From Betaproteobacteria bacterium (GTDB lineage: Bacteria > Pseudomonadota > Gammaproteobacteria > Burkholderiales > Thiobacillaceae), in assembly GCA_016873935.1 (NCBI GenBank), contig VGVT01000025.1:1-33934 (forward strand): a stretch of DNA of 33,934 bases. Reading direction: 5' to 3'. Position 1 is the first letter of the stretch, and each line of letters starts with the position of its first letter. Positions 13,075-20,841 of this stretch are shown here, one piece after another. The notes beneath the pieces are model-generated. The model was not told the origin of the DNA. It worked only from the letters and a program-made list of their open reading frames with translations, and did not search any database. A program made the position numbers and the translations under genes.

Positions 13075-14475
13075 ATGATTCCCGAACGCCTCGCCTTCAT
13101 CGACCTGGAAACCACCGGCGCCAATCCCCTGCATGACCGCATCACCGAGATCGGCGTGGTCGAGGTGGATGGCGATCGCGTGAACACCTGGAGCACCCTG
13201 GTCAATCCGGAGCGTCCCATCCCGCGCTTCGTCCAGCAGCTCACCGGCATCGACGACGCCATGGTGGCCGGCGCCCCGCGTTTCGCCCAGGTTGCCGAGG
13301 AACTCGCGGAGCGCCTGCGCGGACGCCTGTTCATCGCCCACAACGCGCGCTTCGATTACGGCTTCGTGCGCAACGAATTCCGCCGCCTCGGGCGCGCGTT
13401 CCGCGCCGAGGTGTTGTGCACCGTGCGGCTCTCGCGACGGCTGCACCCTGAACATTTCAAACACAACCTGGACAGCCTGGTCGCGCGGCATGCCCTGGAC
13501 GCCGGCCCGGATCGCCATCGCGCCCTCACCGACGCCGACCTGATCTGGCAATTCTGGCGGCTACTGCGCCGTGAGCAAGGCGACGACGCCTTGCTGGAAG
13601 CCGTCCGTCACCAGCTCAGGCGGCCCAGCCTGCCGCCTCACCTCGATGCGGACACGCTCGATGACCTGCCCGAATCGTCCGGCGTCTACCTGTTCCACGG
13701 CGAGGGAGACATACCCCTCTACATAGGCAAGAGCCTCAATCTGCGCCAGCGCGTGCTGGCCCATTTCTCCGCCGATACCCGCGAATACAAGGCCACGCGC
13801 CTGAGCCGCGAAGTCCGCCGCATCGAATGGCGCGAGACCGTCGGCGAACTGGGCGCCCTGCTGTTGGAATCGCGTCTGGTGAAGGCTCTACAGCCCCTGC
13901 ATAACCGGCGCCTGCGGGCATCCACCGAGGTCTGCGCATGGCGCCTGGAGGAAGTCGCGCAGGGCGATCATCGGCCCCGCCTCGTCCGCGCCGAGGAGGA
14001 GGATTTCGGCCGTTGCGGCGATCTGTACGGCCTCTTCTCCAGCCCACGCGAAGCCATCGCCGCCTTGCGCAAGATCGCCGAGGCGCACGCGCTCTGCCCC
14101 CTCGTGCTGGGCCTGGAACAGGCCGCGAAGCCGGGTCGCGCCTGCTTCGCCCAGCAGATCGGCAAATGCCGGGGCGCCTGCGTCGGCAAGGAGGCCATCG
14201 GCCTGCACAGCGCCCGCCTGATGGCAGCCCTCGGTCGCATCCGCCTGCCGGCATGGCCATATCCCGGCCGCATCGGGGTGGTGGAACGAGATGCGCCGCT
14301 GCAACGTGAGGAAGTGCATGTAATCGACGGCTGGCGCCATCTCGGCAGCGCCCGTGATGAAGCCGGGCTGCGCGCCGTGCTGGAGCAATCCGCGACGTCT
14401 CCGTTCGATCCGGATATCTACAAGCTGTTGCGCACACGCCTGGCCAAAGGCGGGCTGGAGGTGCGCGTGCTCTGA
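13075..14475 (+). CDS. DnaQ-type exonuclease fused to a UvrC/Cho-like GIY-YIG endonuclease
   Basis: This 466-residue protein combines two nucleases. Residues 1-170 are a DEDDh 3'-5' exonuclease of the Pol III epsilon type: FIDLETTG (Asp, Glu), HNARFDYGF (Asp) and DRHRALTDA (His, Asp). From about residue 200 a GIY-YIG domain follows: SGVYLFHGEGDIPLYIGKS, a basic RQRVLAHF helix and the catalytic Glu in LLLESRLVKALQPLHN, as in the 5'-half nuclease of UvrC and in Cho. A C-terminal region (about 280-466) contains several cysteines (CFAQQIGKCRGACVGKEA). The likely role is DNA repair or processing. ATG 13075 is chosen because the domain starts there; ATG 12946 would add 43 residues. Confidence 0.88.
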   Translation: MIPERLAFIDLETTGANPLHDRITEIGVVEVDGDRVNTWSTLVNPERPIPRFVQQLTGIDDAMVAGAPRFAQVAEELAERLRGRLFIAHNARFDYGFVRNEFRRLGRAFRAEVLCTVRLSRRLHPEHFKHNLDSLVARHALDAGPDRHRALTDADLIWQFWRLLRREQGDDALLEAVRHQLRRPSLPPHLDADTLDDLPESSGVYLFHGEGDIPLYIGKSLNLRQRVLAHFSADTREYKATRLSREVRRIEWRETVGELGALLLESRLVKALQPLHNRRLRASTEVCAWRLEEVAQGDHRPRLVRAEEEDFGRCGDLYGLFSSPREAIAALRKIAEAHALCPLVLGLEQAAKPGRACFAQQIGKCRGACVGKEAIGLHSARLMAALGRIRLPAWPYPGRIGVVERDAPLQREEVHVIDGWRHLGSARDEAGLRAVLEQSATSPFDPDIYKLLRTRLAKGGLEVRVL

Positions 14476-14770
14476 GGCGGAGCCGGCCGCCTCATGTCGC
14501 CATGGCATTTGTGAATCTCCCGCGCCCGTTCCGACAGGCTCCTCGGCCTTGGCGACGGGAAGCCATGGCGCGTTGCGCGCGAGGCCGGGTCTGAAGGGAC
14601 GTGCGTAGCCTGCCGGAGGTAGCAGTCGAGCGCGACCACCCAGGTCAGCGTCGGCGGTGAACGGGGTTGCACGGGCCGGGGAAGTCTTCGAGTTCCGCGT
14701 GAAACGGAACGTCACCGTCACCATGCGCGGCCCCGGTTTGCCTCGCCGACTTCCACCCCGGACGGTGGAT
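14476..14770. other. Convergent intergenic stretch, no gene recognised
   Basis: About 295 bp lie between two convergent stop codons. A 7-bp hairpin (GAGGCGG / CCGCCTC, 14474-14493) begins at the exonuclease stop but lacks a T-tract. Several open frames cross the stretch without ribosome sites or family features. Nothing else is identified. Confidence 0.5.
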
Positions 14771-16222
14771 TCACACCGCCATCAGGCCCATGAACTCCTG
14801 CACCGGCACCACCTCGAAGGCGGCCTGGTCGGCGCACATCGCGTTCAGCGCGGCACACTTCTTGGCGGAGAGCTTGGCGGCGATGGCGGCTTCCCACTTC
14901 TTCACCAGGACGGGGATGCCCTCGGCGCGGCGCCGGCGGTGGCCGATGGGGGCGTCGACGCTGACCTTCTCGGTGCTGCTGCCGTCCTTGAAGAAGACCT
15001 GCACGCTGTTGCCGATGTAGCGCTTGTCGGCCTCCAGGTATTCCTGCGAGAAGCGGGGGTTTTCCTTGACCGTGGTGAGGGCGCGCAGGTGGTCGATGCG
15101 CGGGTCGGCGGCGCCGGCGTCGGTGTAGTCGTCGGCGGTGAGGCGGCCCTTGATCAGGGGCACGGCCACCATGTACTGGATGCAGTGGTCGCGGTCCGCG
15201 TAGTTGTTCATGGGGCCGGTCTTGTCGATGATGCGGCAACCGGCTTCCTGGGTCTCGATCTCGATGCGCTCGATCTGGTCGATGCGATCCTTCACCTGCG
15301 GGTGCAGGGCCAGGGCGCATTCCACGGCGGTCTGGGCGTGGAACTCGGCGGGGAAGCTGATCTTGAACAGGATGTTCTCCATCACATAGCTGCCGAAGGG
15401 CTGGCTGAATTTCAGCGAGTTACCGCGGAACAGGGCGTCCTGGAAGCCCCAGGTCTTGGCGGTCAGGGCGGAGGGGTAACCCATCTCGCCGGTCAGGCAG
15501 ATCATGGCCAGGCGCACGCCCCGGGAACTGGCGTCACCGGCGGCCCAGGACTTGCGCGAGCCGGTGTTGGGAGCGTGGCGGTAGGTGCGCAAGCTGCAGC
15601 CGTCGATCCAGGAGTGGGAGATGGCGTTGAGCACCTCTTCCCGCGAGCCGCCCAGCATCTTGGCAGCCACGGCGGTGGAGGCGATGCGCACCAGCATGAC
15701 GTGGTCCAGGCCGACGCGGTTGAAGGCGTTCTCCAGCGCGGTGACACCCTGGATCTCGTGGGCCAGGATCATGGCCTCCAGCACGTCCTTCATCTTCAGG
15801 GGTGCCTGGCCTTCCGCCACGCGCTTGCGCGACATCCAGTCGGCGATGCCGAGGATGGCACCCAGGTTATCGGAGGGATGACCCCATTCGGCGGCCAGCC
15901 AGGTGTCGTTGAAGTCGAGGAAGCGCACCAGGCAGCCGATGTCCCAGGCCGCCTTGACCGGGTCGAGTTCATAGCTGGTGCCGGGCACCCGCGTACCGCC
16001 GGGCAGGGTCGCGCCGGGCACCACGGGGCCCAGCAGCTTGGAGCACTCCGGGTAGTCCAGGGCCATCAGGGCGCAGGCCAGGGAGTCCATCAGGCAGTAG
16101 CGCGCGGTTTCCATGGCCAGCTTGGACTGGCTGGCGTCGTAGTCCATGACGTAGTCGGCCATGGCTTGCAGGATGGTATCGAAGGGGGGGCGCTCGGCGG
16201 AGCGGATGTCGTGGGCGGACAT
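14771..16222 (-). CDS. prpD: 2-methylcitrate dehydratase
   Basis: This 483-residue MmgE/PrpD-family enzyme dehydrates 2-methylcitrate to 2-methyl-cis-aconitate in the methylcitrate cycle. Family blocks include YVMDYDASQSKLAMETARYCLMDSL near the N-terminus, LVRFLDFNDTWLAAEWGHPSDNLG, HEIQGVTALENAFNRVGLDHV, WAAGDASSRGVRLA and SFPAEFHAQTAVE. The length matches E. coli PrpD (483). It is the last gene of prpE-B-C-D, separated from prpC by a 146-bp gap containing a palindromic repeat. The ribosome site is GAGGAA with 7 nt spacing. The presence of PrpD indicates the cofactor-free dehydratase route instead of AcnD/PrpF. Confidence 0.96.
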   Translation of the reverse strand: MSAHDIRSAERPPFDTILQAMADYVMDYDASQSKLAMETARYCLMDSLACALMALDYPECSKLLGPVVPGATLPGGTRVPGTSYELDPVKAAWDIGCLVRFLDFNDTWLAAEWGHPSDNLGAILGIADWMSRKRVAEGQAPLKMKDVLEAMILAHEIQGVTALENAFNRVGLDHVMLVRIASTAVAAKMLGGSREEVLNAISHSWIDGCSLRTYRHAPNTGSRKSWAAGDASSRGVRLAMICLTGEMGYPSALTAKTWGFQDALFRGNSLKFSQPFGSYVMENILFKISFPAEFHAQTAVECALALHPQVKDRIDQIERIEIETQEAGCRIIDKTGPMNNYADRDHCIQYMVAVPLIKGRLTADDYTDAGAADPRIDHLRALTTVKENPRFSQEYLEADKRYIGNSVQVFFKDGSSTEKVSVDAPIGHRRRRAEGIPVLVKKWEAAIAAKLSAKKCAALNAMCADQAAFEVVPVQEFMGLMAV

Positions 16223-16259
16223 GGGTGGGTTCCTCAGGTGGCGGGGTTTGGGATTTTTC

Positions 16260-16359
16260 TTCCCCCTTTCTTAAAGGGGGACCGAGGGGGATTTGGCAAC
16301 TGTTGCCTAGCGGAAAAGTCGGAGAAATCCCCCCTAGCCCCCCTTTACGAAAGGGGGAA
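16260..16359. repeat. 100-bp palindrome-ended dispersed repeat, copy 1
   Basis: The element begins TTCCCCCTTTCTTAAAGGGGG and ends CCCCCTTTACGAAAGGGGGAA, each end being itself a palindrome. The body has GAGGGGGATTTGGCAAC on one side and GAAATCCCCCCTAGCC on the other. It lies between prpC and prpD. A homologous copy in opposite orientation is at 18546-18647. This layout is MITE-like or REPIN-like. Confidence 0.85.
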
Positions 16360-16368
16360 CACATCAGG

Positions 16369-17532
16369 TCAGGGTCTTTGGTCGATGGGCACGAACTTCA
16401 AATCCTCCGGCCCGGTGTAGTTGGCCGAGGGCCGGATGATCTTGCCGTCGAGGCGCTGCTCGATGACGTGGGCGGCCCAGCCGGTGGTGCGGGAGATGAT
16501 GAAGAGCGGCGTGAACATGGCGGTGGGCACACCCATCATGGCGTAGGACACCGAGCTGAACCAGTCCAGGTTGGGGAACATCTTCTTGATCTCCCACATC
16601 ACCGCCTCCAGCCGGTCCGCCACGTTGTAGAGCTTGTGGTTGCCGTTGTGGTCGGCGAGGCGCTTGGCCACCGCCTTGATCACCTTGTTGCGCGGGTCGG
16701 CGATGGTGTAGACCGGGTGGCCGAAGCCGATGATGACTTCCTTCTTCTCCAGCACGCGGGTGCGGATGTCGGCCTCCGCTTCGTCCGGCGTGTCGTAGCG
16801 GCTCTGGATGCCGAAGGCCGCCTCGTTGGCGCCGCCGTGCTTGGGGCCGCGCAGGGCGCCGATGGCGCCGGTGATGGCGGAATACATGTCCGAACCGGTG
16901 CCGGCAATGACCCGCCCGGCGAAGGTGGAGGCGTTGAACTCGTGCTCGGCGTAGAGAATCAGTGAGGTGTGCATGGCCCGCACCCAGATTTCCGGCGGCG
17001 TCTTGCCATGCAGGAGATGCAGGAAGTGGCCGCCGATGGAATCGTCATCGGTTTCCACCTCGATACGGCGGCCGTTCTGGCTGTAGTGGAACCAGTACAC
17101 CAGGGCGGAACCCAGGCTGGCGATGAGCCGGTCGGCGATGTGACGGGCGCCCAGGATGGGCTGTTTCTCCTCCTCCGGCAGCACGCAGCCCAGGGTGGAG
17201 ACGGCGGTGCGCATGACGTCCATGGGATGGGTGGCGGCAGGCAGTTGCTCGAGCACGGTCTTCACCACCGTGGGCAGGCTGCGCAGGGATTGCAGCTTGG
17301 TCTTGTAGGCCTTCAGTTCCTCCCGGTTGGGGAAGTGGCCGTGGATCAAGAGGTGGGCGACCTCCTCGAATTCGCACACGTCGGCGATGTCCAGGATGTC
17401 ATAGCCCCGGTAGTGCAAATCGTTGCCGGTGCGGCCGACGGTGCACAGGGCGGTGTTGCCGGCCATGACGCCGGACAGTGCGACGGATTTCTTCGGCTTG
17501 GGGCCGGTGGCGGCTGGGGTGGTTTCGCTCAT
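16369..17532 (-). CDS. prpC: 2-methylcitrate synthase
   Basis: This 387-residue citrate-synthase-family enzyme condenses propionyl-CoA with oxaloacetate to 2-methylcitrate. It shows [26 protein letters not shown] near the N-terminus, [11 protein letters not shown] and [14 protein letters not shown] with the catalytic histidines, and the PrpC-type closing region [11 protein letters not shown] and [11 protein letters not shown]. The ribosome site AAGGAG lies 6 nt before the ATG. It is the third gene of the prp operon, with repeat sequences on both sides: the GGTAG repeat upstream and the CCCCCTTT repeat downstream, ending 9 bp from its stop codon. Confidence 0.96.
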   Translation of the reverse strand: MSETTPAATGPKPKKSVALSGVMAGNTALCTVGRTGNDLHYRGYDILDIADVCEFEEVAHLLIHGHFPNREELKAYKTKLQSLRSLPTVVKTVLEQLPAATHPMDVMRTAVSTLGCVLPEEEKQPILGARHIADRLIASLGSALVYWFHYSQNGRRIEVETDDDSIGGHFLHLLHGKTPPEIWVRAMHTSLILYAEHEFNASTFAGRVIAGTGSDMYSAITGAIGALRGPKHGGANEAAFGIQSRYDTPDEAEADIRTRVLEKKEVIIGFGHPVYTIADPRNKVIKAVAKRLADHNGNHKLYNVADRLEAVMWEIKKMFPNLDWFSSVSYAMMGVPTAMFTPLFIISRTTGWAAHVIEQRLDGKIIRPSANYTGPEDLKFVPIDQRP

Positions 17533-17550
17533 GTCGTCTCCTTGTGAACA

Positions 17551-17643
17551 GCGGGTAGTCGGTAGTTGGTAGCGGGTAGCTAGAACTTCCGCGCCGAAGG
17601 CGCGCAGGAAAGGGCTAAGCGCTACCCGCTACTGGCTACCCGC
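17551..17643. repeat. GGTAG-type inverted repeat spanning the prpB stop
   Basis: The left arm (17551-17580) is a run of GGTAG-containing heptads: GCGGGTAGTCGGTAG, then TTGGTAGCGGGTAGC. The right arm (17621-17643) is GCTACCCGCTACTGG then CTACCCGC, its near reverse complement. A small internal hairpin, GCGCC-GAA-GGCGC (17591-17603), sits between them. The right arm encodes the last residues and stop codon of prpB (AGSQ-stop). Confidence 0.8.
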
Positions 17644-18519
17644 TTCTTTGAACAATGCATCCAGCTTCTGCTCGAAGGCGTGGTAGCCCAGGTGCTCGTA
17701 CAGCTCCATGCGCGGCTGCATGGCCTCCACCACGTTCTTCTGGTGGCCGTCGCGACGGATGGCGCCGTACACGCCCAACGCCGCTTTCGCCATGGCGCGG
17801 AAGGCGGACAGGGGATAGAGCACCAGGCCCACGCCCACCTCGCGCAGCTCGTCCACGCTGAACAGCGGCGTGGCGCCGAACTCGGTGATGTTGGCGAGGA
17901 TGGGCACCTTCACCGCCTGCGAGAAGGCCGCGTACTGGTCCAGCTGGGTCATGGCCTCGGGGAAAATCATGTCGGCACCGGCTTCGACGCAGGCGCAGGC
18001 CCGGTCGATGGCGGCCTGCAGGCCTTCGGCTTGAAGGGCATCGGTGCGGGCCATGATGACGAAATCACTGTCGATCTTCGCGTCCACCGCCGCCTTCACC
18101 CGGTCCACCATTTCCGCTTGCGAGACGATGGCCTTGCCGGGCCGGTGGCCGCAGCGCTTCTGCATGACCTGGTCCTCGATATGCACCGCCGCCACGCCGG
18201 CCCGGGTCAGCGCCCGCACGGCGCGGGCGATGTTGAAGGCGCCGCCCCAGCCGGTGTCGATGTCCACCAGCAAGGGCAGGCCGGTCACGTCGGTGATGCG
18301 GCGGGCGTCCACCAGCACGTCTTCCAGGGTGGTGATCCCTAAGTCGGGAATGCCGCAGGAACTGGCGGCGACGCCGCCGCCGGACAGGTAGATCGCCCGG
18401 AAGCCGGAATGCTCGGCCAGCAAAGCGGCATAGGCGTTGATGGCGCCGACCACCTGGAGGGGGCGTTCGGCGGCGACGGCGGCGCGGAATTTTGCGCCGG
18501 CGGAGGCGGGTTGGGTCAT
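17629..18519 (-). CDS. prpB: 2-methylisocitrate lyase
   Basis: This 296-residue enzyme splits 2-methylisocitrate into pyruvate and succinate, the last step of the methylcitrate cycle. It is an ICL/PEP-mutase TIM barrel with [18 protein letters not shown], the metal-binding [12 protein letters not shown], the catalytic loop [10 protein letters not shown] (Cys), IMARTDA and MIFPEAMT. The length matches E. coli PrpB (296). The ribosome site is GAGG with 7 nt spacing. The final codons lie inside a GGTAG repeat, so the C-terminus AGSQ may be repeat-derived. It is the second gene in the prp operon. Confidence 0.96.
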   Translation of the reverse strand: MTQPASAGAKFRAAVAAERPLQVVGAINAYAALLAEHSGFRAIYLSGGGVAASSCGIPDLGITTLEDVLVDARRITDVTGLPLLVDIDTGWGGAFNIARAVRALTRAGVAAVHIEDQVMQKRCGHRPGKAIVSQAEMVDRVKAAVDAKIDSDFVIMARTDALQAEGLQAAIDRACACVEAGADMIFPEAMTQLDQYAAFSQAVKVPILANITEFGATPLFSVDELREVGVGLVLYPLSAFRAMAKAALGVYGAIRRDGHQKNVVEAMQPRMELYEHLGYHAFEQKLDALFKEAGSQ

Positions 18520-18545
18520 GTCATGTCCTCAATGGTCAAACCTGA

Positions 18546-18647
18546 TTCCCCCCTTTTTTAAAGGGGGGCTAGGGGGGATTTCGCTGTGGCTAGCTGAACG
18601 ACAACCGTTGCCAAATCCACCTCGATCCCCCTTTATGAAAGGGGGAA
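18546..18647. repeat. 102-bp palindrome-ended dispersed repeat, copy 2
   Basis: This is homologous, in inverted orientation, to the repeat at 16260-16359: both contain TTTGGCAAC and GAAATCCCCCCTAGCC blocks and the same CCCCCTTT / AAAGGGGG terminal palindromes. It lies between the prpE stop and the prpB start, 9 bp from the prpE stop codon. Confidence 0.85.
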
Positions 18648-18656
18648 GAAAACCTC

Positions 18657-20549
18657 TCACTTGCCCACCGCCCTGCGGATTTCCTCCAGGGCGTTGGGAT
18701 CGTCCAGGGTCGACAAATCACCCGTCTCGCGCCCTTCCGCCAGCGCCTGGATGGAACGGCGCAGCAGCTTGCCGGAGCGGGTCTTGGGCAGGGCGGTGAC
18801 GAAGTGCAGCTTGTGTGGTTTGGCCACCGCGCCGAGCAGTTCCGCCACCTTGGCGATGCAGGATTTTTCCAGTTCGGCGCGGCCTTCCACGCTGGCGATC
18901 AGGGTCGGATCCTTCACCGTGCAGAAGCCCACCGGCACCTGGCCCTTGAGCTCATCGGCCAGGCCCACCACCGCCACCTCGGCGATGGCCGGATGGGCTT
19001 GCAGGGCTTCCTCGATCTCCCGCGTGCCGAGGCGGTGGCCGGCGGTGTTGATGACGTCGTCGGTGCGCCCCAGGATGAAAAAATAGCCGTCCTTGTCGCG
19101 CACGGCCCAGTCGGAGGAGGAGTACAGCAGTTCCTTCTCGAACTGGCCGAAGTAGCTGTTGATGAAGCGCTGGTCGTCGCCCCACACGGTGGTCAGGCAG
19201 CCCGGCGGCAGGGGCGGCACCACGGTGAGCACGCCCTTCTCGTCGGGGCCGCACTCGGCAACGGTCATCTCGTTCACCACCTTGATGTTGAAGCCGTAGG
19301 CGGGGAAGCCGGGGGAGCCGAAGCGGTTGGGCTTGAGTTCGACGCCGGGCAGATAGCTGAGCATGGCCCATCCGGTTTCCGTCTGCCAGTAGTGGTCCAG
19401 CACCGGCACGCCGAGGCCGTCGCTGATCCAGCGCGAGGTCGGTTCGTCGAGGGGTTCGCCGGCCAGGAAAAGGTAGCGCAGGCTCGACAGGTCGTACTTC
19501 TTCAGCCAGGCCGGGTCCTGCTTCTTCAGCACTCGGATGGCGGTGGGCGAGGAGAACATGGTGGTGACCTTGTGGTCCTGCACGATCTTCCACCACACGC
19601 CGGCATCGGGACGGATGGGCAGGCCCTCGTAGACGATGGTGGTCATGCCGTGGATCAGCGGCCCGTAGATGATGTAGCTGTGGCCCACCACCCAGCCGAT
19701 GTCCGAGGTCGTGAACATGGTCTCGCCGGGATTGGCGTTGTAGACGTACTTCATGGTCGCGGCCAGGGCCACGGCGTAACCGCCCACGTCGCGCTGCACG
19801 CCCTTCGGCTTGCCGGTGGTGCCGCTGGTGTAGAGGATGTAGCTGGGCTCGTTGGCTTCCAGCCAGGTCACCGGCACCTCGGCATCCCGGAACTCGTCGC
19901 GCAGATCCCAGTAGTCTTCATCGCGGCCGGGAACGCGACGCATGTCCGGGTCCAGGCCGCGGTCGACGATGAGCACCTTGGCGGGCGGGAATTTGGCTTC
20001 CTTGATGGCCTCGTCCACCAGGTGCTTGTAGGGCACGGCCTTGCCGCCGCGCATGCCGGCGTCGGCGCAGATCAAGAGGCAGGGCTTGGCGTCGTCGATG
20101 CGCAGGGCCAGATTGTGGGCGGCGAAGCCACCGAACACCACCGAGTGGATCGCCCCCAGGCGGGCGCAGGCCAGCACGCAGAAGATGGACTCGGCGATCA
20201 TCGGCATGTAGATCACCACCCGCTCGCCCTTCTTCACCCCCAGGCTTTGCAGCACGGCAGCGCAGCGGTTTACCTCCTGGTGCAGTTCGGCGTAGGTGTA
20301 TTGCTTCTCCTCGCCGGTTTCCGTGGAGAGATAGATCAGTGCGGGCTGCCCGGCGCGGCCGGCCAAATGGCGGTCCACCGCGTTGTGGCAGAGGTTGGTC
20401 TCGCCCCCGACGAACCATTGGCGGAACGGCGGCTTGCTGTAATCCAGGATTTTTTCCGGCGGGCGGTTCCAGTCGATCAAGGCGGCCTGCTCGCCCCAGA
20501 AGGCTTCGGGCGCGTCGATGGAACGGCGGTAAAACGCTTCATAGTTCAT
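18657..20549 (-). CDS. prpE: Propionyl-CoA synthetase
   Basis: This 630-residue acyl-adenylate-forming enzyme activates propionate to propionyl-CoA, feeding PrpC. It has the ACAS_N domain (YEAFYRRSIDAPEAFWGEQA), the AMP-binding P-loop YTSGTTGKPKGV, DHYWQTETGWAM, the hinge ILGRTDDVINTAGHRLGTREIEEAL and the C-terminal KTRSGKLLRRSI, whose Lys is the usual site of regulatory acylation. The length is that of PrpE (about 628). The ribosome site is GGAGGA. It is the first gene of prpE-B-C-D. No prpR-type regulator is adjacent in the window, unlike the enterobacterial locus. Confidence 0.95.
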   Translation of the reverse strand: MNYEAFYRRSIDAPEAFWGEQAALIDWNRPPEKILDYSKPPFRQWFVGGETNLCHNAVDRHLAGRAGQPALIYLSTETGEEKQYTYAELHQEVNRCAAVLQSLGVKKGERVVIYMPMIAESIFCVLACARLGAIHSVVFGGFAAHNLALRIDDAKPCLLICADAGMRGGKAVPYKHLVDEAIKEAKFPPAKVLIVDRGLDPDMRRVPGRDEDYWDLRDEFRDAEVPVTWLEANEPSYILYTSGTTGKPKGVQRDVGGYAVALAATMKYVYNANPGETMFTTSDIGWVVGHSYIIYGPLIHGMTTIVYEGLPIRPDAGVWWKIVQDHKVTTMFSSPTAIRVLKKQDPAWLKKYDLSSLRYLFLAGEPLDEPTSRWISDGLGVPVLDHYWQTETGWAMLSYLPGVELKPNRFGSPGFPAYGFNIKVVNEMTVAECGPDEKGVLTVVPPLPPGCLTTVWGDDQRFINSYFGQFEKELLYSSSDWAVRDKDGYFFILGRTDDVINTAGHRLGTREIEEALQAHPAIAEVAVVGLADELKGQVPVGFCTVKDPTLIASVEGRAELEKSCIAKVAELLGAVAKPHKLHFVTALPKTRSGKLLRRSIQALAEGRETGDLSTLDDPNALEEIRRAVGK

Positions 20550-20841
20550 CGGTCGTCTCCTCCGGATGGTTCCGGTTTGTCATGAACGCGCATTGTGCGC
20601 TGCGGGGTGGATTTTGTAATAGATGTCATGACCAAGACATAAGCTGCATTAAATCTGAGCATTAAAGTTGGGTATTTCCTCACGGGCTCCGAATTATTTT
20701 GCGTCCCCTATCAAGTCCGGATTCATCGCGCCGTAATACACTGCAACAAGCCCGCGCCGGCCCGACGCGGAATCGAGGGTGGTTCTGACGCCCCAGCCGA
20801 TCGGGCTTCTTTCCAAACGATGGCGGGCACATGGAGGTTTA
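20550..20841. promoter_or_regulatory. Divergent control region of prpE and the GGDEF gene
   Basis: This 292-bp gap contains an AT-rich section (20610-20705). Direct repeats GCATTAAA at 20646-20653 and 20659-20666 (13-bp period) and an ATGTC-N8-GACAT inverted repeat (20623-20640) lie upstream of prpE and may be regulator sites. No sigma-54 (GG/GC) promoter of the PrpR type was found on the minus strand. Confidence 0.4.

Noticed and set aside
14476-14770. A riboswitch or decayed gene between the exonuclease and prpD
   Set aside because: It lies downstream of both genes, no conserved riboswitch core was recognised, and frames lack ribosome sites.
18804-20585. 593-codon plus-strand frame over prpE; similar frames over lysA, prpD and the GGDEF gene
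   Set aside because: All are complementary to well-recognised enzymes and have the unnatural His/Gly/Val/Gln-rich composition of shadow frames.
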